Notes: generated by a model from the sequence alone, not told the origin. Shown: positions 23,792 through 32,911, numbered from the stretch's first letter. The stretch is 64,000 nucleotides of DNA from Clostridium sp. CS001 (GCF_020443565.1 NZ_JAIZZN010000016.1:1-64000), one strand, 5' to 3'. A program made the numbers and translations.

Positions 23792-25324
23792 TTATTTGTT
23801 CATTAAGAAATCTGCAAAATCTTTCATTGCATCGCCAACCATGGACTTAACTTCTTCTTTGCTTATTCCTGATTGATTTTCTATTGTTCCTGTATTCTTT
23901 TCAACTAAGATTGAAATTCCGTCAAATAGATTAGTCATTCTTCCCAAGAATAAACTTCCTTTACCAACTATCATGAAGTTCTTTAAAACTCCTGATTTTA
24001 TGTGATCTATTCCGTGACCAACAATAGGTACTCCTGATGGTATATGACCTTGAGTTGGTGCAAATCCTGGATATCCATGTTGTTTTATAAATTCAGGTAA
24101 TTCTTTTCTGTCTAATTGTCCTTTTTTAACTGCGAGTGCTCCAATCATTTTATAATTTTGTGTTGGTACATCTCCAGCTCCTGCAGGCTCAGTTATATCT
24201 GGTGTCTGCATTTCTGGTGCAAATTTATCTATGTCTGTAATTTTGAGTCCTGCTTCTGTTAATGGGTCAAGTACTAGAGCTTCCAACACTGCTTGTGGTG
24301 CTGCTCCATGTCCTATTGTATGTCTTCCTATTATGTCAGTTCTTAAAATTGGGCTAACTCCATCATTTTCTGATACAAGAATAGCAAATCCACCCAAACA
24401 ATCTTCAAGTATAGGTAATCCCTTTTTAGAATGATCTTTACCATTCATACCTAGTTTTGCAGTAGCTCCACCTGCAACAACTACTACATGTTTAAATATA
24501 CCTGATTTAACTAATGCAGCAGCATTTACTATTGCATGAGTTGGCGCAGCACAAAACCCTCTAACATCTAATCCTGTTGCTCCTGAAAGTCCCATAACTT
24601 CTCCTATAGATTTAGCTATATTCCCGCCACCTCTTTGGTTCATATCTCCTATAGCTTCTTCAGAACATTCTAATATGTATCCAATATCTTCTATAGGTAC
24701 GTCTAAGTTACTCACTAAGTGAAGTCCAGCAAGCACTCCAGATGCTTTAACTGCTAAGTTTTCTAACATGTAATGTGCTGATAGGTTAGGGTCAAATTCA
24801 TGAGCACGTCTTACGCAACCTACTAGGTTAGTTCCCTCATATAATCCTTCTGCTCCACTATTTTCAACAAGATTTTTAATTTTCTCAATATCGTCTCCAA
24901 CTAATTTTTCTACTTTACTAGCTAATAGTGGGTGTTTTGATAATTTTTCTTTTACTATTTCTACAAAAGAATTCTCTAATAAAACAAGATCAAATACGTC
25001 TGATATTTTCATTAAACCATAAAACTCATCTTGTGGCATAATTTCACCAAACTTACCAAATCTATTTGAATTCTCAATATTTTTACCGTACCAAGGTCTT
25101 GGCATTTCAGCTAATTCCTCTGGAGTTATATTTCCTATATATGTTTGGTTTGGAGCATACGCTACAACCTCTTCAAATCCCCTTAAATGGTTTTTCATTT
25201 CTTTTAAATATTCAGAATCTGGATTTGCTTCTCTTTCCACCGTTTGTGTAGTTCCATTGTGTATTGTCATATCTGGTGTGTTTACTAAAATATAAGATGC
25301 TTTTTTTATAACTGGAAAATTCAT
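23792..25324 (-). CDS. grdC: glycine reductase complex protein C, subunit GrdC (beta)
   Basis: 510 residues, full length. Related to FabH-type condensing enzymes: the reactive-Cys segment DVRGFCAAPTHAIVNAA and the GGGNIAKSIGEVMG region are clear. It works with GrdD to form acetyl phosphate from the selenoprotein A-bound carboxymethyl group. Strong AAGGAGG 8 nt before the ATG. The 260-bp gap to grdB holds a hairpin after grdB and a 20-bp inverted repeat, so grdCD levels may be tuned separately. Confidence 0.97.
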   Translation of the reverse strand: MNFPVIKKASYILVNTPDMTIHNGTTQTVEREANPDSEYLKEMKNHLRGFEEVVAYAPNQTYIGNITPEELAEMPRPWYGKNIENSNRFGKFGEIMPQDEFYGLMKISDVFDLVLLENSFVEIVKEKLSKHPLLASKVEKLVGDDIEKIKNLVENSGAEGLYEGTNLVGCVRRAHEFDPNLSAHYMLENLAVKASGVLAGLHLVSNLDVPIEDIGYILECSEEAIGDMNQRGGGNIAKSIGEVMGLSGATGLDVRGFCAAPTHAIVNAAALVKSGIFKHVVVVAGGATAKLGMNGKDHSKKGLPILEDCLGGFAILVSENDGVSPILRTDIIGRHTIGHGAAPQAVLEALVLDPLTEAGLKITDIDKFAPEMQTPDITEPAGAGDVPTQNYKMIGALAVKKGQLDRKELPEFIKQHGYPGFAPTQGHIPSGVPIVGHGIDHIKSGVLKNFMIVGKGSLFLGRMTNLFDGISILVEKNTGTIENQSGISKEEVKSMVGDAMKDFADFLMNK

Positions 25325-25402
25325 AATTTGTATCCTCCTTATTTGCCTTTATGAGCACAAAATATTTATTATTTATGTGCATTAATTTAACTATGAAAAT
25401 TA

Positions 25403-25495
25403 AATGCACAATCCACAATATAAACTTTTCTAACTAAATTTAATTTTATATTTCTATATAAATTAAGCTAAATTGTATATTGTGCATTGTGCATT
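25403..25495. repeat. 20-bp inverted repeat with TGCACAAT units between grdB and grdC
   Basis: AATGCACAATCCACAATATA (25403-25422) is complementary to 25476-25495 at 19 of 20 positions; the spacer is AT-rich. The unit TGCACAAT is itself repeated within each arm. About 30 bp further (25532-25557) GGATTAGGG/CCCCTAATCC makes a second stem directly after grdB. Neither has a long T-run. Confidence 0.65.
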
Positions 25496-25584
25496 ACATA
25501 TTGTTCATTACTCTTCATACCTTATATAAATGGATTAGGGAACCTAAAAGTCCCCTAATCCACTTATTATTTCCAAGTTTAAAA

Positions 25585-26892
25585 TTAGTCTTCAAATACC
25601 TTTTGACCATCTACAGGTGTTTGTAGAGCCATTAATGCTTTTTCTACTAATTTTCTTCTTAATGCATACTCATCTTCTTTAGTTAACGCTGGGTCACCAA
25701 GAGGATATGGAATAGCAACTGTAGGTATAATTCTATTTGCACCAACTGTTACTGAAACCGGTGTAATAGTACACATATGAACTACAGGTAATCCTGCTCT
25801 TTCTATTTCTTTAACTAACGTTGCACCGCAACGAGTACAAGTTCCTCATGTAGATGTTAATATAACTGCAGTAACACCATCAGCGATTAATTCTCTAGCA
25901 GTATCTTCACCAAATTTCTTAGATGACGCAACTGCTGTACCATTACCTACTGTTGAGTAGAAATATCTGTGCAATGAACCTATTTTTCCTTCTTTTTCTA
26001 AATCTCTTAGAACATCTACTGGAATAACTCTATCTGGATCTTGATTAGCATATACTGGATCGTGTCCACCATGCGCTGTTTCATGAGTTTCAGAAGTTAA
26101 ATCCATTATTCCTTCTATGTCGTATTTACCGATTTTAGAAGCACTTGAAGATTCAATGTGATCTGGGTTTCCTTTTGGTACTATTCCACCAGATGTAACT
26201 ATTGCTATTTTAGCCTTAGTCATATCAAGTACAGGTGCCATTGGCTCAACTCTATCAAAGCTAGGCATTTTGAATTCTGTTACAAATTCTTCTCCCTTTA
26301 ACTTCTTAACAAGCATGTCAACTGCTCTTTTAGAACCTCTTTCAGTAGCGAAGTAGTTCTTTCTTATACCTCTTTCGATATAATTTTCTTCACTTGGCAT
26401 TCCTATTTCTTCACCTTTAGCTAATTTTAAAGCTAAAGCTGCCATTTTAGGTAGTGCCTCTCTCATACCAACTGCGCTATTTCTAGTTGAAATTATATGC
26501 ACATATTTTTTATACATATCAGCACCTGGATTTTCTACATACATTCCAGTCATTACTGGTATGTTTAATTCTTCTTTTACTGCTGTAGCTATAGCACCAC
26601 AAGCGATACCATATCTTCCTGCATTAAACGCTGGTCCAGCTATAAATAAATCAGGATTGTATTTTTTCACCATCTCTATTATTTCAGCTTTAGCTTCGTC
26701 TATGTTTTCTGCAAAATACGAGTCACCACAGATTATAGTAGCAACTATTTCTGCTCCATCTTTTGTAAGTAGACCGTTTAGTCCCAATCCTGGTCCTACA
26801 AAGCCTTCTCTAACTTCAGGTTTAATATCTGCTTTTTCTTCTCCGCCTATTCCAGCGTAAAATTGGTTTATATAATGTACGATTTTTAACAA
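25585..26892 (-). CDS. grdB: glycine reductase complex selenoprotein B, GrdB (contains Sec349)
   Basis: 435 residues read through an in-frame TGA at 25848-25846 as selenocysteine (residue 349). The flanking sequence STUGTCTRCGA is the GrdB active-site motif. GrdB binds glycine with the GrdE products and transfers the carboxymethyl group to GrdA. I chose the TTG at 26892 because GGGGGGAG lies 6 nt upstream and the product then begins LLKIVHYINQFYAGIGGE, as GrdB does; a longer frame to 26943 has no ribosome binding site. A stem-loop starts 12 nt after the TGA. Read naively, the gene would look like two broken ORFs. Confidence 0.95.
25819..25833 (-). promoter_or_regulatory. putative bacterial SECIS hairpin of grdB
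   Basis: On the minus strand CGTTGC-GGT-GCAACG begins 12 nt after the UGA. The 6-bp perfect stem with a GG-containing loop at this spacing fits a SelB-binding SECIS. Confidence 0.6.
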
Positions 26893-27020
26893 GTATTTCT
26901 CCCCCCTTCTAATGGGAATTGACAATTCTTTGTCTAGACTCAAAATAACCTAGTTTAAATTGACAATCGTATAGTATTTATACTAATGCATATCACTTAA
27001 TTTAACTCTATTGAATGTTA

Positions 27021-27491
27021 TTAAACACTATATTTAGAGAATTGATCTCTAACTGATTTTACTTCTCCAATTATTTCATCTACTTCTAAAACCATTTCCA
27101 TCATCCCACATTGCTCATCATATACTGACGCATCACATGCATCTTTGATTTCTGGTTCGATTACGTGGTATACTGCAAGGCCTAAAGCAATTCCAGCTAA
27201 AGGTCCAGCGAATGTTGGGTCTCCTGCTGCTACTGTTTCTGCTGAAAGTCCTGATGCTTCTGCTTCAGCTCCTCCAATAACTACTACCATGTTTTCAGCG
27301 CCATACTTTTCAGTAAGGTCTTTTACTCTTTGTTGGATCTCCAGATCCATAGCTCCTGCAGCCGTTCAGACAAAGCACTCTGTTGATGCAAATACTACCT
27401 CTGCTCCAGCAGATTTTACACAAGCCTCTATTGCAGGACCAGGTATACCGTCTCTATCTCCTATAGCAATAACTTTCTTTCCTTCTAACAT
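27021..27491 (-). CDS. grdA: glycine reductase complex selenoprotein A, GrdA
   Basis: 156 residues from the ATG at 27491 (AGGA 8 nt upstream), or 158 from an ATG 6 bases earlier. An in-frame TGA at 27368-27366 encodes selenocysteine in the redox motif CFVUTAAGA (residue 42, or 44 with the longer start). The N-terminus [20 protein letters not shown] is the GrdA signature. GrdA carries the carboxymethyl selenoether to protein C and is re-reduced by thioredoxin, encoded just upstream. A small stem-loop follows the UGA. Spacing to grdB start is about 130 bp. Confidence 0.96.
27335..27348 (-). promoter_or_regulatory. putative bacterial SECIS hairpin of grdA
   Basis: GGATC-TGGA-GATCC on the minus strand begins 17 nt after the UGA. 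A perfect 5-bp stem with a GG loop, at a normal distance for a SECIS. Confidence 0.55.
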
Positions 27492-27592
27492 TTTCATCTT
27501 CCTTTCGTGTTTATATTTTCATTATTTCCTAGTTGGTTTAATTTAATTCTAATTCTATATAATTATCATCAAAATAAACTTAATTAACTATA

Positions 27593-28879
27593 TTAGTATC
27601 CTTTAGCTGTTAAGTAGTTAAATCCTACTTCACTAGTTGCACCAGTTATAACTTGGATTTCAGCATAGATAGATCCATCTTCTCCAAGACTTCCCATGTG
27701 TCCACCAGCTATGATATCAGCAACTTCAAGATGACCAATTACTTTCTTCATTGGAGGTAATGTAATTACTTCGTTAGCATTTCCACCAGTTACAACTGCA
27801 TCACCATGAGGTGTTGAGTCAGCAAGTGATTGAGAGCTTCCATCTTGACCTGCATATTCATCAGTTAAAAGTACAGTTTTAACTCCTTTTGCAGTTATCT
27901 TATTACAATTCATAACAAGATCCGCATCTGGATTACCAAAACCTTCTTCTGAAATTATAGCAGCATCAGCTCCCATAAATTCAACTAACTTTGCAACCAT
28001 ACTTGAAGATCTTTCTTTATCTGCTAAGTATACATTTTCATTTGTTATTATACATCCAAGGAAGTTGAAATCCTTACCATGTCTTTCATATAAATCTTCT
28101 ATTATCGGATGATTCATATGCACATAGCTTGGGTTTTTGTCACAAGCAGAAACACAGTTACCACTTACAACTGCTCCATCAAATATTTCTGTTGGGTACA
28201 TAATTGTAGGTATTATTTTCTTAGCATCTACTCCATAAACATAAGTATCATGTAATAATCCTTGTGTTTGAAGCATGTATACATATACTACCTTTGGTAG
28301 CTCTGGATATTGCTTAACTTGCTCAAGTAATGGTAACGTTTCAAAAGTTTTCACTTCATCCGGCTCAACATCTTTTCCAGCAAGTCCTAGATAAACTGCA
28401 GCTTTAAATCCTACCATTCTTACAGCTTCTTCATGATTGTGTTGCAGAATGCCTTCTTTTGGCTCACAAGTAATTACTAAGTTGTTTGTTTTTGAGAAAG
28501 GTGTATATTTAGCTCCTTCTCCGCACATATCAACTATTCCTTCTTGGAATCCAACGATTTTACCAGTAGTTATAACAGCTGCTCCTTTAAGAACGTGAGT
28601 TCTCCCTGAACCTACTGTTTCAACCTTACTTATAAATCCTGGGAATATTCCACCAGTACCACTAACTTTAACTCTTGGTTCTATTACGTCTTTTACTGGA
28701 ATTATTCTAACCTCTTCACCTGGTCTTGCTATATCAAATTTAATACTTGCAAGTCTTTCATCACCAGCAACCTCTTTTAATAATTCCTCTTGATTAACGT
28801 AAAGAACTCCACCCTCAACCTTTGTTTCTAGTCCAAACTGAATATCTTTAATAAATATTTTCCCAATTTCTAGACGCAA
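27593..28879 (-). CDS. grdE: glycine reductase protein B proprotein GrdE
   Basis: 428 residues from the TTG at 28879, with AGGAGG 8 nt upstream. The nearby ATG is out of frame and reaches a stop within five codons. With this start the product begins MRLEIGKIF and the Cys in SGNCVSACDK is residue 242, the known self-cleavage site where GrdE splits into two peptides and creates a pyruvoyl-type carbonyl group for binding glycine as a Schiff base. It pairs with GrdB. About 100 bp separate it from grdA downstream, and trxA lies upstream. Confidence 0.96.
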   Translation of the reverse strand: MRLEIGKIFIKDIQFGLETKVEGGVLYVNQEELLKEVAGDERLASIKFDIARPGEEVRIIPVKDVIEPRVKVSGTGGIFPGFISKVETVGSGRTHVLKGAAVITTGKIVGFQEGIVDMCGEGAKYTPFSKTNNLVITCEPKEGILQHNHEEAVRMVGFKAAVYLGLAGKDVEPDEVKTFETLPLLEQVKQYPELPKVVYVYMLQTQGLLHDTYVYGVDAKKIIPTIMYPTEIFDGAVVSGNCVSACDKNPSYVHMNHPIIEDLYERHGKDFNFLGCIITNENVYLADKERSSSMVAKLVEFMGADAAIISEEGFGNPDADLVMNCNKITAKGVKTVLLTDEYAGQDGSSQSLADSTPHGDAVVTGGNANEVITLPPMKKVIGHLEVADIIAGGHMGSLGEDGSIYAEIQVITGATSEVGFNYLTAKGY

Positions 28880-28956
28880 AACATTCACCTCCTATGATAT
28901 ATGAGTATATATATCTAATAACTTATAGATTTTTTACTATAAGCTTTAGTACCAAA

Positions 28957-29286
28957 TTATAATGTGTTATAGTAATCTTTTATAAAATTTTCTACATCGT
29001 CTAATGAAGATATCTTATCTGGTGTTATTGTAGCAGCTTTTTCTCCACCTTTATATATAATCATTGTTGGAAGTCCTAAAACTCTTTGAGCTATAGCTGT
29101 TCTTCTTGCTCCACCAATGTTTAAGCTAGCAAATTTTATTTTGTCTGAGAATTTTTCTTCAAGACCGTGTACTCCAGGCATAAGTTCTATACAAATTTCA
29201 CACTTATCGCCCCAAAAATCAACAAATACCGGTTTTTCTGATTCTAATACTTCTGCATCAAAATTGTCTTTGTTTAATTCTACCAT
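28957..29286 (-). CDS. trxA: thioredoxin of the glycine reductase operon, CEIC active site
   Basis: 109 residues with a thioredoxin fold. The active site reads WGDKCEICIELMP (Cys29, Cys32) in place of the classic WCGPC. The cis-proline loop GLPTMIIYKGG is present. It passes electrons from TrxB to selenoprotein A to re-reduce it after each turnover. Its location between trxB and grdE supports a dedicated role. The altered CXXC probably shifts redox potential or partner choice. Confidence 0.93.
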   Translation of the reverse strand: MVELNKDNFDAEVLESEKPVFVDFWGDKCEICIELMPGVHGLEEKFSDKIKFASLNIGGARRTAIAQRVLGLPTMIIYKGGEKAATITPDKISSLDDVENFIKDYYNTL

Positions 29287-29318
29287 TACTCATTACCTCC
29301 TGTTTTTTTCATTTTGTA

Positions 29319-29393
29319 CATAAAGATTATTAATCTTTATGCCTCTTACGATTTAAATTATTGTCATTTGATTAATATTATAATCAAATTGAC
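29319..29393 (-). other. two stem-loops between trxB and trxA
   Basis: CATAAAGATTA/TAATCTTTATG (29319-29341) and GTCATTTGATTA/TAATCAAATTGAC (29363-29393) lie in the 149-bp gap. Both are AT-rich; the first is followed on the minus strand by a T-containing stretch but translation resumes soon after. They may be processing or stability elements. Confidence 0.45.
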
Positions 29394-29435
29394 TACTTTA
29401 TATTAATTTAAAACAAATATATGTTTTAATATAAA

Positions 29436-30362
29436 CTAATTAAATTTTGCCTCAATGTAATGTTCAGCATGAGTAGCTGCTATTGCACCATCTGCCGCTG
29501 CTGTAATTACTTGTCTTAATAACTTCTCTCTTATATCTCCTGCTGCATATACTCCTGGTATATTGGTTCTCATTTCTTCATCAGTGATAATATCTCCTCT
29601 GTCGTTCATAGTAATCTTTCCTTTAAACAATTCTGAAATTGGAAGATATCCTACAAATACAAAACATCCATCTACTTTCAAATCACTAACTTCGCCAGTT
29701 TTAACATTTTTAAGCACTAAACCTTCTAATATCTCTTCACCCTTAGCTTCTTCAACTACTGTATCCCAAACAAACTTTATCTTTGGGTTTTTGAAAGCTT
29801 TTTCTTGAAGTGATTTAGCTGCTCTTAGTTCATCTCTTCTGTGTATTATTGTAACAGTTTCACCAAACTTAGCTAAGTATATAGCTTCAGTTATAGCTGA
29901 ATCCCCACCACCTAGTACTGCAATGTCTAAATCTGTAAAGAAGTCAGCATCACAAGTTGCACAGTAAGAAACACCTTTTCCTCTTAGTTCTATTTCATTT
30001 TTGAATCCACCAAGTCTTGGATAAGCTCCTGTAGCAATTATAATTGTTTTAGCCTTATAAGTTTCTTTTTTACATTTGATAACTTTGATATCACCATCAA
30101 GTTCAACTTCAACAACTTCATCTTTAACAAATTCTGTTCCAAATTCTTCTGCTTGGTTTTTCATTCTTTTACTTAATGATGTTCCAGTACATTCTTCAAT
30201 TGATCCTGGGTAATTTTCTAATTCATCAGTTGTAGTCGCTTGTCCACCAAACTTTGCTCTTTCAATTATTAAGGTACTCATTCTTGATCTCGCTGCATAA
30301 AGTCCAGCAGATAATCCCGCAGGACCTCCACCAATAATTATCGTGTCATAAATATGTTCCAT
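29436..30362 (-). CDS. trxB: thioredoxin reductase
   Basis: 308 residues, full length. FAD-binding GGGPAGLSAG at 11-20, redox-active Cys134-x-x-Cys137 in SYCATCDAD, NADPH-type motif GGGDSAITEA and C-terminal FAD motif GVYAAGDI. It reduces the thioredoxin encoded next. In amino-acid-fermenting clostridia this pair supplies electrons to glycine reductase. AGGAGG 8 nt before the ATG; 32 bp after grdX. Confidence 0.97.
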   Translation of the reverse strand: MEHIYDTIIIGGGPAGLSAGLYAARSRMSTLIIERAKFGGQATTTDELENYPGSIEECTGTSLSKRMKNQAEEFGTEFVKDEVVEVELDGDIKVIKCKKETYKAKTIIIATGAYPRLGGFKNEIELRGKGVSYCATCDADFFTDLDIAVLGGGDSAITEAIYLAKFGETVTIIHRRDELRAAKSLQEKAFKNPKIKFVWDTVVEEAKGEEILEGLVLKNVKTGEVSDLKVDGCFVFVGYLPISELFKGKITMNDRGDIITDEEMRTNIPGVYAAGDIREKLLRQVITAAADGAIAATHAEHYIEAKFN

Positions 30363-30394
30363 AATTAAAACCTCCTCATATTTTCATGTCTTGT

Positions 30395-30772
30395 CTAATT
30401 TATTGCATGATATATTAAATCAGAATCTATAAGTTGAAAGTCTAATAATATTTTTTCATTCCACTGTGGCGTTTTAAAATCATTTAAAAACTTTTCCGTG
30501 GTCATAATGCTTTCTTCTATTATAGATAACGATTGAAAATCAACTTTTTCTAGTTTTTCTTTAGATATGCAAATAGTTCTATATGGTGTTTCATTTGGCT
30601 TTATACTACTCATTAAAGGATGAGTTAATAATTTATGACCTTCGTGAATATTATCTCTAACTTTCTTTAAAATATCCATCATAGTTCCTTCAATAAATAT
30701 TATCTTGTACTTGCTTTCAAATTGTTCTTTTGACATTGGATTATTAGTTACAATTATTAATGGTTCTATCAA
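30395..30772 (-). CDS. grdX: glycine reductase operon protein GrdX
   Basis: 125 residues from a TTG at 30772 with GGAGG 7 nt upstream. It matches the small GrdX family found at the head of glycine, sarcosine and betaine reductase operons; its biochemical role is not known. No membrane segment or cofactor motif is visible; a near N-terminal IVTNNP and a HEGHKLLTHPLMSSIKPNETP stretch are distinctive. First gene after the glycine riboswitch. Confidence 0.88.
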   Translation of the reverse strand: MIEPLIIVTNNPMSKEQFESKYKIIFIEGTMMDILKKVRDNIHEGHKLLTHPLMSSIKPNETPYRTICISKEKLEKVDFQSLSIIEESIMTTEKFLNDFKTPQWNEKILLDFQLIDSDLIYHAIN

Positions 30773-30863
30773 TTATAAGCCTCCTTTTCTACTTTAAGGA
30801 ACAAGACAATCATTGATTGTTTTCTCTTGTATCTAGTTAAGGCATATTTTATAATAACAAAAA

Positions 30864-30900
30864 ACAGAGTATAAAAGTCCCTTATGCCTTTATACTCTGT
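30864..30900 (-). terminator. riboswitch-controlled terminator
   Basis: On the minus strand ACAGAGTATAAA pairs with TTTATACTCTGT and is followed by TTTTTTGTT. Its 5' arm overlaps the closing stem of the second glycine aptamer (GACAGAG), so aptamer folding with glycine and terminator formation exclude each other. Expected to switch the operon ON with glycine. Confidence 0.8.
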
Positions 30901-31050
30901 CTCTTAACCTGAGAGATTTACTCCGTCGGTGCTATTCGCTTTCCAGAGGTATGTCCATTTTTGGTACTTTTGCCTGAGAGATTCACATTGTATGGGCTAC
31001 AATACTTACTCCTACGGCTATCTTAAACTAGTTAAATCTTTTCCTACAAT
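30893..31050 (-). ncRNA. tandem glycine riboswitch
   Basis: The minus strand shows two aptamer 3' signatures, AATCTCTCAGGCAAAAG and AAATCTCTCAGG...GACAGAG. It also has GCACCGACGGAGTAAA in aptamer 2 and GCCGTAGGAGTAA in aptamer 1, with a short linker between. This is the classic gcvT-type tandem glycine sensor. It sits about 120 bp before grdX and controls the terminator at 30864-30900. The rest of 31051-31409 is AT-rich promoter DNA with no gene seen. Confidence 0.93.
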
Positions 31051-31409
31051 TATCAAGATTTAAACCATTATATTTTAAGATCATCTCCCTAAAACATCAT
31101 CCATTACCATATTAAATTTATTAATTATTTATATTATATATTGTTAATCATATATCTACATTATATACTATATTTTTCACTGTAACCATACTTTTTCGAA
31201 TATTGATTATTTTATTTATCTATAGCAGTGATACATATATCAAATAGTTCGTTATTTTTTTATCACTACCATTTTCGAATAAACAACTTTAGGAAAATAA
31301 AAATAAGATAATACTATAATTGCAATTTCTAATATATACTTTGTATGAGCACTACAGCCTTGAGCCTTAGTAAAAAGCAATAACTCTAATATATTTATGT
31401 GAATGTAGC

Positions 31410-32249
31410 TTAATAATCTTCAACATAAAAAATGCCGCAAGCTCCTTCACCAGAATGTGTTCCTACAACGCATCCAACTTCACACTCTATAAATTCCATT
31501 TCCCTCTCATTCATATGACTTCTTAATTTTTCTAGAATGCTTTTATCATTAGCTTGTAGTAGTATGCTTGTTTCTCCCTCTTTAATACCAGTTTTATCAA
31601 CATTCTTTAAAATAGTCTTTATTGATTTCTGAGTTCCACGTACTTTGTCTATTACCGCCATTTCTCCATCTTTTATAGTTAAAATTAACTTTATGTCAAG
31701 AATTCCACCTATTGCTCCAACAGTTTTAGAAAGCCTACCACCTTTTACTAAGTTGTCTAATGAATCAAAAGCAAGCGCACTTTTTATGTGTGGTATTATT
31801 TCTTTAATTTTTTCTTCTATTTCAAATATGTTGTTTCCTTCTTCATTTAGTTTCGCTGCCTTTAAAACTAATAGCCCAAGGCCAGATGTAACATTATAAC
31901 TATCTATTGTTATAATATCTTCTGTTTCTAGCATGTCTTTTGCTATACAGGCTGATTGATAGGTTCCGCTCATTTTTGAAGATAAATGAATAGATACTAT
32001 TTTATAACCTTCATCTAAATACTTTTTATAACATTCATAGAACCTGTGTGGAATTACTTGTGTTGTAGTGGGAAATTCCTCCGTGCTTTTCATTTTGTAT
32101 AAATATTCTTGTAACGTTATATCTTCGCCATCCCTATAAGTTTCATCATCTACTTTCACAAGTAAGGGCAAAACTTCTATATTATATCTTTCAATAATAT
32201 CTTTGTTTAAATCGCAGGTACTATCTGTTATAATCTTAATCTTTTGCAT
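31410..32249 (-). CDS. DegV family fatty-acid-binding protein
   Basis: 279 residues with the DegV layout: IITDSTCDLN at the N-terminus, PTTTQVIP, SGTYQSA and a C-terminal THSGEGACGIFYVEDY. DegV/FakB proteins bind a fatty acid and present it to FakA kinase for phospholipid synthesis. Several DegV copies per genome are usual in clostridia, so the exact ligand is unknown. AAGGAGG precedes the ATG. Monocistronic, or co-transcribed with trmL 53 bp upstream. Confidence 0.92.
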   Translation of the reverse strand: MQKIKIITDSTCDLNKDIIERYNIEVLPLLVKVDDETYRDGEDITLQEYLYKMKSTEEFPTTTQVIPHRFYECYKKYLDEGYKIVSIHLSSKMSGTYQSACIAKDMLETEDIITIDSYNVTSGLGLLVLKAAKLNEEGNNIFEIEEKIKEIIPHIKSALAFDSLDNLVKGGRLSKTVGAIGGILDIKLILTIKDGEMAVIDKVRGTQKSIKTILKNVDKTGIKEGETSILLQANDKSILEKLRSHMNEREMEFIECEVGCVVGTHSGEGACGIFYVEDY

Positions 32250-32301
32250 TTAAGCCTCCTTACTTCCTTTTGGGATATATATAATTTAATGGCTAAGACT
32301 T

Positions 32302-32769
32302 TTATCTCATATCTGGAAATCCTATTTGTCTAAGAACCTCATATGTCATAATAGCTACTGTATTAGAAAGATTAAGTGATCTAGTTGAACTACTTACCAT
32401 TGGTACTCTTATGCATCTTTCTGGATCACTATCTCGAACACTATCTGGAAGTCCTGAAGATTCTCGTCCAAATATTATAAAATCACCTTTTTTATACTTT
32501 ACGTCTGAATAAAACTTTGAACTTTTTGTTGTAGAATAATAAAAGGTATCATCTTTATACTTCTCCCTAAGTGCTTCATAGGATTCATGAATTTCTACAT
32601 CTAAATAAGGCCAGTAATCAAGCCCTGCTCTTTTAAGTTGTTTCTCATCTAAACTAAATCCTAGTGGCTTTATAAGGTGAAGCTTGCAGTCAGTTAGTAC
32701 GCATGTTCTTCCTATATTCCCAGTGTTTTGTGGAATCTCGGGTTGAAATAAAACAATATTTAAATTCAC
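32302..32769 (-). CDS. trmL: tRNA (cytidine/uridine-34 2'-O)-methyltransferase TrmL
   Basis: 155 residues from a GTG at 32769 with AAGGAGG 6 nt upstream, giving MNLNIVLFQPEIPQNTGNI; the longer frame lacks a ribosome binding site. SPOUT-class methyltransferase: the knot region holds FGRESSGLP and RCIRVPMVSSSTRSLNLSNTVA. It methylates the wobble base of some leucine tRNAs using S-adenosylmethionine. Length equals that of E. coli TrmL. Confidence 0.94.
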   Translation of the reverse strand: MNLNIVLFQPEIPQNTGNIGRTCVLTDCKLHLIKPLGFSLDEKQLKRAGLDYWPYLDVEIHESYEALREKYKDDTFYYSTTKSSKFYSDVKYKKGDFIIFGRESSGLPDSVRDSDPERCIRVPMVSSSTRSLNLSNTVAIMTYEVLRQIGFPDMR

Positions 32770-32911
32770 AATTTTCCTCCTTGCCATCTTAACAATACAA
32801 AACAATTGATACTTGTATTGTTTCATGGAATAAATACTTAAAATAATATTACCTCAATTGTTGCAAATAGTAAAGATACAGGAAGTTAACACTTCTCCTT
32901 GCGCTCTCAAT

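Noticed and set aside
25585-26943. grdB as a frameshifted or split gene, or with a start at 26943
   Set aside because: Both halves are in one frame across a TGA in the Sec motif; the longer start lacks a ribosome binding site and adds residues not seen in GrdB.
27021-27497. grdA as a pseudogene broken by a stop codon
   Set aside because: The TGA lies exactly at the known selenocysteine site, has a downstream hairpin and the operon is otherwise intact.
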